Part shown: piece by piece, positions 12,280 through 25,000 of the stretch | Layout: the number at the start of each line of letters is the position of its first letter | Numbering within the stretch: the first letter of the stretch is position 1 | Assembly (NCBI RefSeq): GCF_001577835.2 | Contig: NC_029516.1 | Location: 55,902,802-55,966,801, forward strand | Reading direction: 5' to 3' | Length of the DNA: 64,000 nucleotides | Source: Coturnix japonica | Taxonomy: Eukaryota; Chordata; Aves; Galliformes; Phasianidae | The notes under the pieces: model-generated | What the model was told of the DNA's origin: nothing | Seen by the model: only the letters and a program-made list of their open reading frames with translations | Databases searched by the model: none | Program-made: the position numbers and the translations under genes

Positions 12280-13160
12280 GACGCATGTGGAACGTTTTTT
12301 AAAAACAAAGGATATTTATCACTGTCAATTGTCAAAAGGAGAAGAGTCCTGACTGCTTTGACCTGGAGGTCTGTGGATATCTACTGGACTTTCTGCCCCC
12401 TGTCTGAAACACAATTCCAGGGGAGATCCAGAGCATGCAGAGAGCTTCCTTGAAGTTCCAAACTTGCAGCATACTTCTGGAACAGCACAGAAACTGTGAT
12501 TTGTATGGGATGACAGCTGTTTAACTTTACTTTGAAGTTTGTATAGAATTGAACTTTAAAATGTTACATGGGTTCAACATATGGTTTTCTGAGTTTGAAG
12601 AAAATGTGATCTCACCAGACATTTAATTTTACCAAAGGCATGTGGCTGGCCATGATTTGGTTTCTTTGTACTGTATTTAACACAAGCCATGAAAACAGAT
12701 GTTGTAATATTGTTGTCCTACAATGCTGACTGATGCAATGAAAGTGTAGTTGCCCCTAAAGAAGTTATTGGTTAATTTTAAAATGTGAGGGAGAGTGTAT
12801 TAAAAATAACTTAAAGAAACAAAAGGAATTTGAGAGTTTTTAATATTGGAAGGAAAAACACGGGGCTTCGTTTTTTACCATTTTCCCTCAGCCAGAAAGA
12901 AACAATGGTATTCCTATACAATATGTTGTTTAAAAGGTGCCTCACACGTTTGACGTACTTCTGTTTAATGGAGTTAAATATTAGAAGGAATATCTCAAGG
13001 GCAAGAACGTTTGCTTGCAACTATCAAGCTTTTTGGTAAGCTTGGGGGGAAAGAAAAGTGTCTTTTCTGTCTACAAGATCTTGTTGTTTTTCCAGTTTTC
13101 TAAATATTATTGTGGGAATGCAGCCAGTGTTAAATAAACAAGTGTAAAGGAGGGGGAGGG
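12280..13160 (+). other. TRIM24: Probable TRIM24 3' untranslated region
   Basis: AT-rich non-coding DNA follows the stop. An AATAAA at 13133-13138 is the nearest good polyadenylation signal, so cleavage near 13155 is likely. A second AATAAA at 14251-14256 would allow a longer form. The end is inferred. Confidence 0.55.
13133..13138 (+). promoter_or_regulatory. Candidate TRIM24 polyadenylation signal
   Basis: A canonical AATAAA lies 854 nt after the TRIM24 stop and is followed by G-rich and GT-containing sequence. Confidence 0.5.
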
Positions 13161-15080
13161 TTTTAGAAAAAAGAGATCCTGTTCCTTGACCCTTCTGTCC
13201 TTGTTAAAATCAACAGAAACCGAAGACAAATGGTGTTGGAATTTTCTTTTTCTCCTGCTTTCCAGAAGTGCTGATAACAATGTAGATGGTTGTTTCTGCA
13301 TTCAGCAATTGCAGGTTTAAAGTTCTTCTCTATGAGAGCCGTGGCTGTTGGTTTATACTCTTCACGTATGTCATCTTAAATGAAAACTGTCTTATTTAGG
13401 AAGAGCAGGCAATCTCTTGGATTTATTGAGCTCTGATTTGTGCAAGAGTTTTGCAGATGGAATTATGAAGACATCTGTGTGTACACAAACCTGATTTTTA
13501 CTTGTCATGTAGCATTAATATGGTGCCTTGGATAGATCCTTCCAAGCCTAAACAAAATTGCTGCTTGTGCTTCCCTTCTGTGTACCTATAGCAAAAGGGC
13601 CACATCAACTGAGAAGCTGCCCACTTGCCTTTATCCTAGAGTGGCCCTTCATATTTAAATGCTGTGGGCATTTCAGAACTCTCAGCTGTGCTTGCAGCTG
13701 GCCTTTGACAGTCACTACAGCTTTTGAAGTGCTGTGGTGGTTCAGCTGGGTGTTGAGCTTCCTAGAGTAGCCATTGATTTATCCTTCTTCATTTATTGTT
13801 ATTACTTTTAATTTTCTGAAGGGAGTTGCTTGTACAGGAGTTCTACCATCCCAGAGTTTCAGGGACAAATGAGAAGTTAAAGTGAAGGGGCTGAACAGGA
13901 TGGTGAGGGACACCATTCTACCAAAACAGGCACAATCACTGCTTGCTGCAGGAGCACAGTTAAAAAATGAGAGGCTCCATCACCGCAACATCTAGTGTTA
14001 TAAAAGTCCTAAATACCCTTTCAAGTTAACTATGCTTCCAGAGGAAGCTGATGAATGTTTTTCTAGACCTTAAGCTGTAAACACAAGTTTTGTAGAATGC
14101 TCGGTGCAGTTAGAGGTAAAGTTGGACACCTATGTAGCTTCATCTGCCAGTTGTTCTCTCAGTGGGAGATACTGGAGAGGAACGCTAATGGTTTCTTGCA
14201 GTCCAGTTGCTGCTTTTGATTCTCCCTTCAAAACTGGGAAAACTTTTTGAAATAAATGTACAGCAACAGTGGAACAAATTGAAAATAGTTTATTCAGAAA
14301 GAATCTCCCCAGAGTCACAGTATGTTCTTGAGGGGAATGTGGTTAATGGTATAAGACTATCCTGCAGTCTGTTTTGCATTCAGACATTTTTCTTCCAGTA
14401 CTGCAACAGTTTATAGAATCAGCAGCTCTATAGATCAAAATAGACATCATCTCCTGAGATGGAGGTGGGTCCATCACTGTTACATTTGAATGTCCAGATG
14501 AGCAAGTGATTTGTGTGCTCTACTCTGGCTTGCCTGCATAAACAAGATGGAACATTATAACTCTGTCAGCCTGCAACATCACAAAGGCCTTAGTAAAGAA
14601 AGTGATTAAATAGGTCACCAAAGAACTTAAATTTGATAACCTGTGCATACCAGAGAACTTCATCTGCATGCTACCATCAGGCACAAAGGCAAGGCCATTT
14701 TTTCAGTGATCTGTTTGATCTTGTCTCTTTTTAAATAATCCATAGGAAAAAAATTTATGACTCGGCTTTCACTTTGTAGTTGTGAATGTCACCCTATGGA
14801 CCTTCAGAAATTACCAATGCGGTGACATTTGAGATGTTAAAGTTACCTTTTAATGCAGGTGAGATAAGAACAAATATTTGAGGGATGTTATTTAGTTTTT
14901 CATAACTCAGTACTGTGTCCTCCCATGCTGCTATGGCAAAACCACATCTGCTTTGTGTATTTTGTTCCTTCTTTGTCTACTTAAACAATTAGAGATGATG
15001 GGTTTTTTTTCAACTTTTTTTTTGTGGCATAACACCACTAATAGCACTACTAGTAAAGAGTCTTCCTCTTTCTTCATGAG
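13161..15080. other. TRIM24-SVOPL convergent intergenic spacer
   Basis: This lies between the tails of TRIM24 and SVOPL. I see no exon and no clear CR1 here, only AT-rich unique sequence. A distal AATAAA at 14251 may serve an extended TRIM24 transcript. Confidence 0.5.
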
Positions 15081-15096
15081 GTGGGTAGAAAAGATT

Positions 15097-15102
15097 TTTA
15101 TT
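15097..15102 (-). promoter_or_regulatory. Candidate SVOPL polyadenylation signal
   Basis: AATAAA on the minus strand lies about 740 nt past the TAG at 15839. I saw no other canonical signal between them. Confidence 0.4.
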
Positions 15103-15329
15103 GAATCATAGGAAGGGAAATGTACTTGAGAAAGGAGACCTTCGTCTGTGCACATCGTAGCTCTTACACTGCTCAGTTGTACTTTTGTATAATGGGAATG
15201 GTATGGAGAAGCAATCGACATCAAATGTGGCTCACAGGAAATGATGGATTCCAAAGGTTTCTTTTTCTTTTGTACCCAATCCAACATCAAACGCTTTCAT
15301 TTTACTTGCTAAGAGAGGGAAAAAGAAAA

Positions 15330-15347
15330 ACACACACACACACACAA
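15330..15347. repeat. (CA)n microsatellite
   Basis: About nine CA units lie in the probable SVOPL 3' untranslated region. Confidence 0.85.
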
Positions 15348-15532
15348 AACCCATAAAATTAACAGAATGCACATGAAAAAAAACAAACAAACCAGAAATG
15401 AATACAGAGGATAAATAATATCCCTTTGGATATGTGCCCCAAAAATTTTGCCTCTGATTGGCAATCCCTGTGGCTACTTGAAGAATAAACTGATGCTGTC
15501 CTAATAAACTGAAATAGGAGGAGATATAGGTT

Positions 15533-15645
15533 AGAATCAAGAAATGGCTTGGGTTGGAAGGGAATTTAAAGGTTGCAAGGGCAGGGATGCTTTGTGCTAG
15601 ATCTTGCTGCCCAGGGCCCAACCCAACCTGACTGAACACTTCAAA
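15533..15645 (-). mobile_element. CR1 LINE 3' fragment
   Basis: The plus strand reads AGAAATGGCTTGGGTTGGAAGGG, the reverse complement of the CR1 3' region. It is short, diverged and falls in the probable SVOPL 3' untranslated region. Confidence 0.75.
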
Positions 15646-15838
15646 GTGTTCACTTTAAAGAAGCAGTCGATCATTAATGTGTTGGTCTCTCAACAACCCT
15701 AAGGTTAATTGTCCCATGTGCCTTGTGGAAACCTGAGTTGAGGCCCAATGAACCCGTGTGTCTCTCAGTCCTTGTTTTGGCTTACGAACCTTCAGAAGAT
15801 TTTGGTTGTCTTTCTGGCTGAATCAAGATTTACTGTTT

Positions 15839-16000
15839 CTAAGTAGCCCATAGATATAGAGAAGCTCTTGAAGAGCCCATACAAACCTGCAGTGCTCTGC
15901 CCTTGGTCTCGATGGGTAGTGTGATGGCAGAGATTGCACACACAACGCACACAGATGAGAAAAGACACAGGGCCCCAAGGAAAGATGCACTCATAAGAAC
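15839..16000 (-). CDS. SVOPL: SVOPL last recognised exon
   Basis: It encodes VLMSASFLGALCLFSSVCVV, CAISAITLPIETKGRALQ and then, if read on, fifteen unfamiliar residues (VCMGSSRASLYLWAT) to TAG at 15841-15839. Mammals end in ALQQIK. The CAG at 15889-15887 is followed by GTTTGT, a weak donor, so the true end may be in an unseen mini-exon. Confidence 0.85.
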   Translation of the reverse strand, partial: VLMSASFLGALCLFSSVCVVCAISAITLPIETKGRALQVCMGSSRASLYLWAT

Positions 16001-19000
16001 CTGCAGATTCAAAGAAAGAAAAACAGTTCAAACATCTGTTCAGTGCTGTGGGAGCCCAGGAGTTAATTAGGAATTAGAGAGTGGACAATGGGTTGCAAAT
16101 GCATGGGGGATTCAGCAGCACCCTCTTGAATCTAAGAGCTTTCAGAAAGCAGCAGACAATAGGAAGTTAACCCTGGGAAGGGGGCAAAGACTGTCCAAGC
16201 ACTCTGTATAAATATCAGGTAAAGAACAAATGAGTTTGAAAAAGCAAACGAGAAAACAACCTGGACTGAATGCCTCCCCCTTTTCTGTTAACTTCAGGGA
16301 CACGTCCCTGTGTATCTGATGGCAAGGTTTGACACAAGGCTTACTGACGTCAGCGGTGCTCTTACTTGTGATATGAATGGCGCCACCATAGCTCCAACAC
16401 GGCACAGTGACCCACTGGTTCCCATCCCCAGGGCTCGCATTGTGGTGGGATAAACCTGACACAGGTCAGAAAGAAATCAGATTAACACAACTGTGACATG
16501 AGTTCTCATGGGCAACCTGTTCCAGTGTCACACTTATTGTAAAAAAAACCTTCCTCAAGTCCAATCTTAATCTCTCCTCTTTTAGTTTGAAACCATTCCC
16601 CCTTGTCCCATCACAACAGCCATTGTAGGGCTGTGCTCTATCCTTACATCCCCCAGCTTGTACTGACAGTGAGGGTTGCCATGACCCAGGTGCAAAACCT
16701 TGCACTTGCCTTTGTTGAACCTCATGAGGTTCAGCTGGCCGTGCTGTTCAAGCCTGTCCTAGGTCTCACTGAATGGTATCTTGTCCCTCAAGTATGTCAG
16801 CCACATCACACAGCTTGGCATCCTACTATCCTAACACCCATGTCAATAGAGCACTTCAGTATACACTTGGCTTAATTTAAGTCCCATTCATGTAAGTAGA
16901 TTTTAGCAAGTAGGATTTTCAGTGATCTTAGAGGTTTTTTCCAACCTTAACGCTGCTGTGATGCTAAGTACCTCCAGAAGGACCCACCTCTGCAGTGTAA
17001 ATGTAGATGGTATTGAAGTTTGCTGAAACCAAGGCACGCAGCATGAAGAGAAAGCCAGTCATGCCTGCACTAAAAGCAGTGTGAAGCAAATTGTTAGTGT
17101 CAACTAACAGTGACAGAGACACAGCCTGGTATGCTTCCACTATGCTAAGGCTTTGACGAGCTTGAAGTAAGACAAAATTGGTTGCTGGCAGGTGTAGTTG
17201 TTTGTTTAGTCCATTAACAGTGCATGTTTGCTACTGCTATAAAGAAGCTGAAGTAAATATCTAGTTAGCCATGCTCAGGCTAGAGATAAGGCAGAAAAAA
17301 ATGGAAATTATGACAATAATGGCAATTAAGCAGTTGGTGCCTAAGCAAATGGCTGTAACCCTCCTGACGGGCTCATTTACAGGGCTCCAGCAGATATTTA
17401 CCTCTCCAATGGGGCCCTCCTTAGAAATTTCCCCAGGTCAGTTCAATAACCACAGCTCTCATGGAACTGAACAGTTACCTGGACGTGCAGATGTTGAGGA
17501 GAAGGAAGAACAGCGCCGTACATCCCATGGTGATGCACAGGCTCAGGCGTCTGCCAAGGAAGTTGATGCCGAGAATGTTCAGGGGATTTACTGAGACAGA
17601 AGAGAGACCATAACGTCAGGTGTTAGGGCTCTCAGTTTTGCAGTGAGCACAAGAAGGGGAGAGGAGGTTACGTGCGATCTCCCCCGCGGTGCTGATGATC
17701 ATGGTCCGGTAGGCAGAAGGGCCAAAGGGGCGGCAGTAGCAGGGGCTGCGGCTCTCCTCTGAGACAGGGCCAGGGTTCGTGCTCAGTGGTGTCCTCGAGG
17801 TGCAGCCCAGGTCTCGCTCCAGCAGCTCAGCACTGGCCAAGATGACTCCATAGTAAGCAAAAGCAATGCCAAGCCTGCAGGGAGGAGCATGGTGTGGGTG
17901 GGGAGGGCAAGGAAAATGGCAGTGGAATGCAGCAGGCTTGGGGTGACCTAGTAACACTATCATTGCTGTTTTACCCCAAGAAAGGAAAAGATGAGTGAAG
18001 AAGCCATGAAATCAACAGACTTTCATTAAAAGTTTAATGCCAAGGGCTTGCTTGTAAGCCTTGACACACTGACATCCCTTCTGATTGTAACACTGCTGCA
18101 TTGGCCAGATGCTCACTGCTGACAGTGCCACCTTCCCACTCTAGTTTTTACAAAAGGAAATGCTCCTGCATCCCTCAGCTCCTCCTTCACTGCTGGTTGT
18201 AGACTGCTGCACTGCAAAGCACTGCTGCCTCTGGGCAGGAGATGCAGTGATCCAGCTGGGAATGTGCTGTCCAGCATCCACCCAACCTCTTAATACTTCC
18301 AGGCTGGGAGGTATCAGTGCTGGGGTCATGCAGAGGACAGTGTGCCCTTTTGATCACTTGTCTGTAAGTGGAGGCATTCCCATACTGTCCCTTCCTTCCT
18401 GCAGGGAACACCTTGTGCTTAAAGCTCACATGTAGGATCTGTGTGGGTATCTTACTCCCTATTCTTTCTGCACAGTGATTTTCCAAAGGAGTTTGCATCA
18501 GCTGGAGAGGCTCACACCGCACCCAGGCTTGCTGCCAACAACAGGGCACTGGCAGTGACAGCCTCACTGTGTCATTATCACATAATTCAGCATACATCTC
18601 ATCAGGCTGAGAAGTCATTTTCACTTTTTGGGGGGTTTTTCTTGGTTTCAGTTTTAATCCCCTCTGGCAATTTCGGAAACAATCTGCGGAGTGTGGGCTG
18701 CAAAATGAGCTGCCTGGGGATATGGGGATGCTGAGGGCACAAAGAGACAGGGACACAAACCTGAGAACACGCCAGTACCTCCTGGGGGAGCCGGAGAGAA
18801 AGGAGGATTAAGAAACAAAAAGATATTTCATAATAGTCATACAAGTTGATGGGAAAAAAACATCAAATATTCAAGGCCTGGCTTAGCAAGATTTTGGGTC
18901 AATGAGTTCCCACGGACCCATTCTTTATGCATTTCCATTCCAGACAGCCAAGTCAATGAAACATATATTACCCATGCATACAGCTACAGGGAACAAGGCA

Positions 19001-22000
19001 AATGGAACTCATCTCTCTGCAATCTTACATTTCCCCAGCCTGTGGCACTGATACCAGTCACTGAGTTTATGTTGGAGCCCTCTAACAGTGAGGGCTGCAT
19101 ACGTGTCTTCTCTCAGGATGAACAAACTGGCAACAAGGAGTGAAAGCAAACTGAGGGCACAGTGGTGCTCACTGTGGGGAGACCAAGACAACCAGTCCCG
19201 AGGGAATAAGAAAGAAAATATATATGTATATATAACTTCCTTTACCATATGATCCATATCTGCAGAGTGGTTCTTAGGTACTTGGGGTGGAGGAGGTCTT
19301 TGAGTCTTCCTCTTCTTTCCTGAAAATAATTTGGTAGAAAGGCACCTTTCACATCAGGGCAAATGCTCTGTGGCAGCAATTGGTGCCCTGGCCTCAGTGC
19401 ATGTGCCCTGGGCATCTCCTGGCATGGATGGATGGATAGACAGCACAGCACCCTCCAGAAAGGAAGCCCTTTTTCAGCAGATGGCTGTGGGAGGGCATGC
19501 TGCAAAGCAAGGAGGGAGGAGAAGAGAGAACCCCACACAGCCCCTCCCACACACCACTCCAAGTCCACAGGGACAGGTATGGGGCTGCCTTTCTATTTTT
19601 TATTCATTATTGATGTAAGCCTGGAAGGGTGGATGTCTAAGCAAAACCCTGTGTGTAGCCAATGTGGTTCTATTACATAAATTCAATTTAAAAATGGGGA
19701 AGTCTTAATCCTAATTAATTCCAATACAATGGCACCATCTTGCATGAATTGCTGAGGATAATGCCTGGTGCCTGTGGGATTGAATAAGCAGCAAAGAGGT
19801 CCAGGAAAGGGACTTAAAAGAGCCAGGCCCTGGACAAGATAAGTGTTCAGCTCCCAAGCTGCTTGGAAGAGGTGGAATTGGTGGCTGGGGAAGGCACTGG
19901 GACCAGCAGAAGGGCCTTGTCCTATGGCCACAGTCCCCAGGGACACCCCAATGGGCAGGACCAGGGTCTTGTTTTGCTGCAGACACCCTGAGAGCACGTG
20001 GTGGTAGAAAGCACTTGTTTTGGAGCTCTTTTTGTAGTAAAGGCAGCAAATGTGAGAGATGTGGAGTGAAATGTGCTTGATGGCCTTGCTCACATCCTTA
20101 TATCCAGGTACCAGTGGACCAGGGACGGGATGGGATGAGTCAAGATGGGATGGGACAAGAGGGGCTGAGACAAGATGAGATGAGATTGTATGGGGTGAGA
20201 AAGGATAACGGGGTGAGGCAATGCTGCAAGCTGAGCTTACCTTGGGAGGTTCCTGCAACACTCCCTCGGGCATCGCTGCCCGGTTCATCTTGGCTATCCT
20301 CTGCAGCGTGGCCAGGGCAGCTGCGTTATTCCCCGTGGACACATTGTAACGTGCTGACTCAGGTATGAACTGAAAGTGGAGCAGTATTAGAAAGCCCGCC
20401 TGCCTCTTTCCTAGCAGCCTGTGCTGCCCACATCCCATATCCTGCCCAGGAGCCCGACAAGATTGGTGCAGGGGTATGAGTCATTCCTTGGGATGTTCTC
20501 TCCAGCTGTCCCCCAGGGCACCACCACTGGAACTACATGGTCTAAGATCTCTCAGTTCTCTTATTAAGAACTGACTTTGCCCTTGCACTGGCTTCTGGAG
20601 GTCTGCCACAGCCAGTTGCCAGAGAGGGAACCAAAAACACAGGTTTAACAGAACTATCCCTTAAATAATGAAGTTCTAAGATGGGAAGAGGCACATGTTA
20701 TCGTTACTACTACTAAGGGTGATGCCTCTCAGTGACTAGGGAAATGCCAGGTCAGTGGCTGCAGGAAGTGAGGAAAGGCTCTTCCTACCTTGAATACCAT
20801 GATGAGAATGATGCCAGGAATGGAGGCAATTCTGATCAGCCACCGCCAGCCAATGGTTGGGTTTACCACTGATGCCAGGCCAATAATTAACAAGGATCCT
20901 GCCAACCAGAACACCTTCCCAAGGGAAATGGAAGGATTAAAAGGCTTGAATGTACAGCAACAATTTGCTTACTTTCATCCCTTCCCCTGCTGTCTGCAAA
21001 GACGAGTTTGGGATGAAGGAAAGAGAAAAATACAGATGAGAATCGGGGGAGGGATGTGTGAGGACAGTCTTAATTAGTTCTGGACAAAAACAGGTAACTT
21101 GCTGTAGTTGCCCTTGTCCTTCCAGTCACATCTCTGCTAACACTCATGCCCGTGAATTCTCTTGTTTGAACCTCTTTGGGGGTGCAGCAGATGTATAAGG
21201 ACCAAAGGCAAAAAGGGGACAAATTTCCACTGTTGGAGGTTGGTGGGCCTCCAGTGGAGTCAGTTCCAAGTAGTACCAATGGGGAACCTGGCCCCAAAAC
21301 TGCAGGTTCCCTTGTTACCATCAGGAGAAGAGCCCCTTTTGAGGGCACCACACAAAGAAGCTCCAGCAGTACAAACCACAAGGCACAGCAAGTTCATGAG
21401 TAATCTATGGGTAGAAATAACACATTGGGACTGTCCATTTTTATATAACTCTGATCTTCTGGTGCTTCTTTGATAATAAATTCCTGGGATCAAACACACT
21501 AATGAAAAGCAAATTACCACTTCCACCAAGACTGTATACCAACATTTTCTGTTTCAACAGCCAGATGAATTAATGAGTTAAGTGAGGCCTTTGCAGATCA
21601 TTTGCACATGCATAAAGTGCTCCTGGCAGAAATTTGAGTAAGGGCTTACCCCCAGTCACGTTGTAAGGGTGGTCACAGCCCTTCCAGCACATCTCAGGCC
21701 TAACTGAGGCCTTCAAGGCAAGGCACTGCCCAGGACCTCATCTGGGACCCACCTCATTAATCACACACAATCACCGCAATTCAGTCCCAATGGCTTGTAT
21801 TTACCTTACGTGAGATCCCAACACAACCTAGCTGGAGATGTTGAGCTGCCCTGATCACAGACCCCTCCTCAGCCCACTTCACTTTTGACTCATGCTTGCA
21901 CAAACTTTTTTCTTGCTGTGAATGCTGGAGAGACCCTGATGCACTCCAATGAATGCTGAGTGCAGGAGAAGCCATAAGCACTCTTTGCCTCAAGTAGCCC

Positions 22001-25000
22001 CTCAATGACCACTGGATTCCACTTCCCAGTGGAGAAAACACGCACTCCCGCTGCAGCCTGGACTCCTGAGTGACAGCCCAACAGCACTGACCCCATTAAG
22101 TCAGGCAGCACATTTATCAGCAGGGAGCGGAAAGGGCGGATGTCAGCTGTCACTCAAAGTCCCCCCACAGTGTTGGGATGATCCAATTAAGAGAGAAGAA
22201 ACGGCTTCTCTTCTGCACACAGCTGTCTGTGTGGATCCTCAGTAACACACAGCACACACTCCGTGGTACAGGAGGCACTCACTCAACCCAAGACAAACGC
22301 AGATATTCTGGCTTGTTGGGGATCTGGCTTCCAAACAGCAGCACAGCAAATCTCCTGGGACTACGAATGAGAAGAAACAGTAATACGCCCGCTCTTACCT
22401 GAGATAAGGGCAGCATGTATCCTCGGTACTTGGTAGGCAGAAATTCTGTTTTTATGATAAGCCTAATGAAAAGAGGAATGAGGCAAAAGGACAGAGACAA
22501 CGACAATTTCTGTACCAATCAAAGAACAATTTGTTCAGCTCAGCCGGCATCCAGCGTGGATGCCTGGAGTCAGAGGTACTGCCCCTCTTCCACTGATGTA
22601 TCAAAACTAATTATTTGATATTTCTGTCTGATTGAGGTTATTTCCTCAAGGTTAAAGTTGTGTTTTTAGGTTGCGGATGTCCTGCTTATCTGTGACAAAC
22701 ATCCCTCCTGAGACTTGATGTTTCTCTTCAAGATTTTCATAAATAAGAACAGTAAGAACAGACGTCCTTGAAATAGAGGCACACGTCCAAGACAGTAACA
22801 ATTCAGAAAAGACTGGTCCTTAGAAAACCCAGCCACACATAAAGTCAGTAGTGGGATACCTCCTAAACTACAATTGAAGACCTCCACACAAGCGCAGAAG
22901 ACTCAAATATGTTAATATAAACTTGTAATTGCAAAGTGCCATTGAATATATGGGTGCTGAAGCACTGGCACAGGTTGTTCAGATAGCTAGTGGATGTCCC
23001 ATTCCTGGAGATGCACAAGGTCAGGTTGAATGGGGCTCTGAGCACCCTGATGTAGTTGTAGGTGTCCCTGTTTGTTGCAGGAGAGTTGGACTAGATGACC
23101 TTTAAGGGTCCCTTCCAACTGAAATGATTCTAAGATTCTATAATAAAATGCAATGGGTAGGTGTGACTTATGTATAAGGTAGGCATATTCTGAAAACTTA
23201 AATAGAAGCCAACATGAAGATTTGGGGATCTTGATTTGTGGGGATATCTCACCTGACGCTCTGCACAGAAATAAAGAAATGTCTCCTGTCTAAACACTTT
23301 ACTTTTTGAATGTGTTATGGGAGATTTAAAATCAACACCATCACTGGGGTAGAGATTCATACTGGCCCTTTCCATCATCTGAACTGTTGAGGTGCTTTAT
23401 AAAATATGCAACACCAGTGTGGGGAGGAACTATAAGTTCTTCCTGCCTGCTCTGCCATGTTCTGGCCTCCAGCCTCCAGCAGTACCAGCCTCCCATATTC
23501 TGCTTTGACAAAGGGCTTTTGAGTCAGTGCGAACTGCTTTGTGCTGTCCTGCATGCCTATGGTTTGGGTTTGGGAAAAAATTGTGCATTCAAAACAATCT
23601 TCATAGGGTCTCAAAGGGAGGTGAAGGAGAGGCCACCAGAGGTCTGCTATAGGAGGGCATTGCCTCATGTTCTGGAGAGCCCACAGCCTCTTGCCCTGAA
23701 TTTCAACACAGGCTTTGAGGAACTACAGAATATGCTGATATGTTGCATGTGTTTCCCTGACAGAGACAAAAGAAATCACTTATTTTATCAGCCTTCTAGT
23801 GATGTGGCTGTGAATACAGTGATTTTCTCCTTCCCTCCCACATCTTCATACTTTCACCACGACAAAGTGAAAAGTTTAACTTAAGTGGGAAGGTTTTACA
23901 TCAGTTCAAGAAAAATTTGCTGCTCTAAGCAGAGTCGTTGTGACCTTTTTACAAGGAAGAAGCCTTTGCTCATCTGTTACCTGTCTAATTGTTTTTATAA
24001 TATATGTGTTTAATAAGACCTCTGTCATTGGCTTAATGCAAACCAGCCCTTTCCACTATTCCAGGGCTGAGGAGACCTTGGGAACTGCAATTTAGGTAGA
24101 TAGACAACGACCCAATGAAAGAACAGAACAGCATTTTGCTTAAAGGCAATGTGGGAATTTGCTCTCCCATGCACTTCCAGCCCCCTTGGAGGCCCCTTCC
24201 TGGCTGTCTCCTTCAGGTTACAGCGCAGCCTCAGCTTATCAGGCTCAGTGCACGAGATGCTGGGCGCTGTGCCAAGGTCAGCCAAAATGAGCTGTGGGAT
24301 CTCTAGGCCCCTGGATGCCTCCTTGGAGGAAGAAAAGCAGAGCCATGCTCTTATTATTTAGAAACAGCCTTAAATAAAGACAATCTAGTGTAAGCAGTGG
24401 GGACCAAGCACCAAATATTGCCTGTCCATTCCCTCCCCTTTGACTGCGAATGATTTAGAATCGCTTGCTTTCATTATGTTCCCCCCTTATTCTCAAAGAA
24501 AATAATGCATTTAAAAACCTGACTTTCTGTGCTTCAGGACTCTCCCTTCCTCCCTTCCTTCTTTGTGTCCTTCTGATCCCCAGCAGTTCCTACCAGAGTG
24601 GGAGGAAGCTGCTGACCTCCCCAAGAAGGCTAGTTTGTCTTTGTCCTTGCCATAAGGCATGAAGCATGGCCTTACCCTTGTGCGTGGCCTGACACACCAC
24701 CTCCCACCATGGTCCTCAGGAAGACGAACCAGATGTAGGAGGGGGCAAATGAGGTCAGCAGAGAGAAATAGGCTCCCCAGAGGAAGGAGAGCAGCAGAAT
24801 CTGCAAAGGACCAAATTAGGGTCATATCATCTAGGGTCCTCTCTGTTTGGGACAGCGCAACAAATATTTGTATGGTTTGCTGAAGCCAGGGTGCAAGCTA
24901 AGAGAGAAGCCAGCTTGGCCCTGAGCTCAAGGGAAATGAAAAGAGCCATGAATGGGGACCACAAAGTTTGTTTTCATGTGGCCCATCATTCTTTCATGGG

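Noticed and set aside
18187-18756. 189-codon minus-strand open frame in an SVOPL intron
   Set aside because: It has no recognised domain, lies between well-phased SVOPL exons and has no splice context; taken as chance.
19683-20438. 251-codon minus-strand open frame
   Set aside because: Its only familiar part is SVOPL exon 8 (20241-20369); the rest is intron read through, including the purine-rich minisatellite.
23387-23884. 165-codon plus-strand open frame in an SVOPL intron
   Set aside because: It is antisense to the gene, with no domain and no conserved splice phases.
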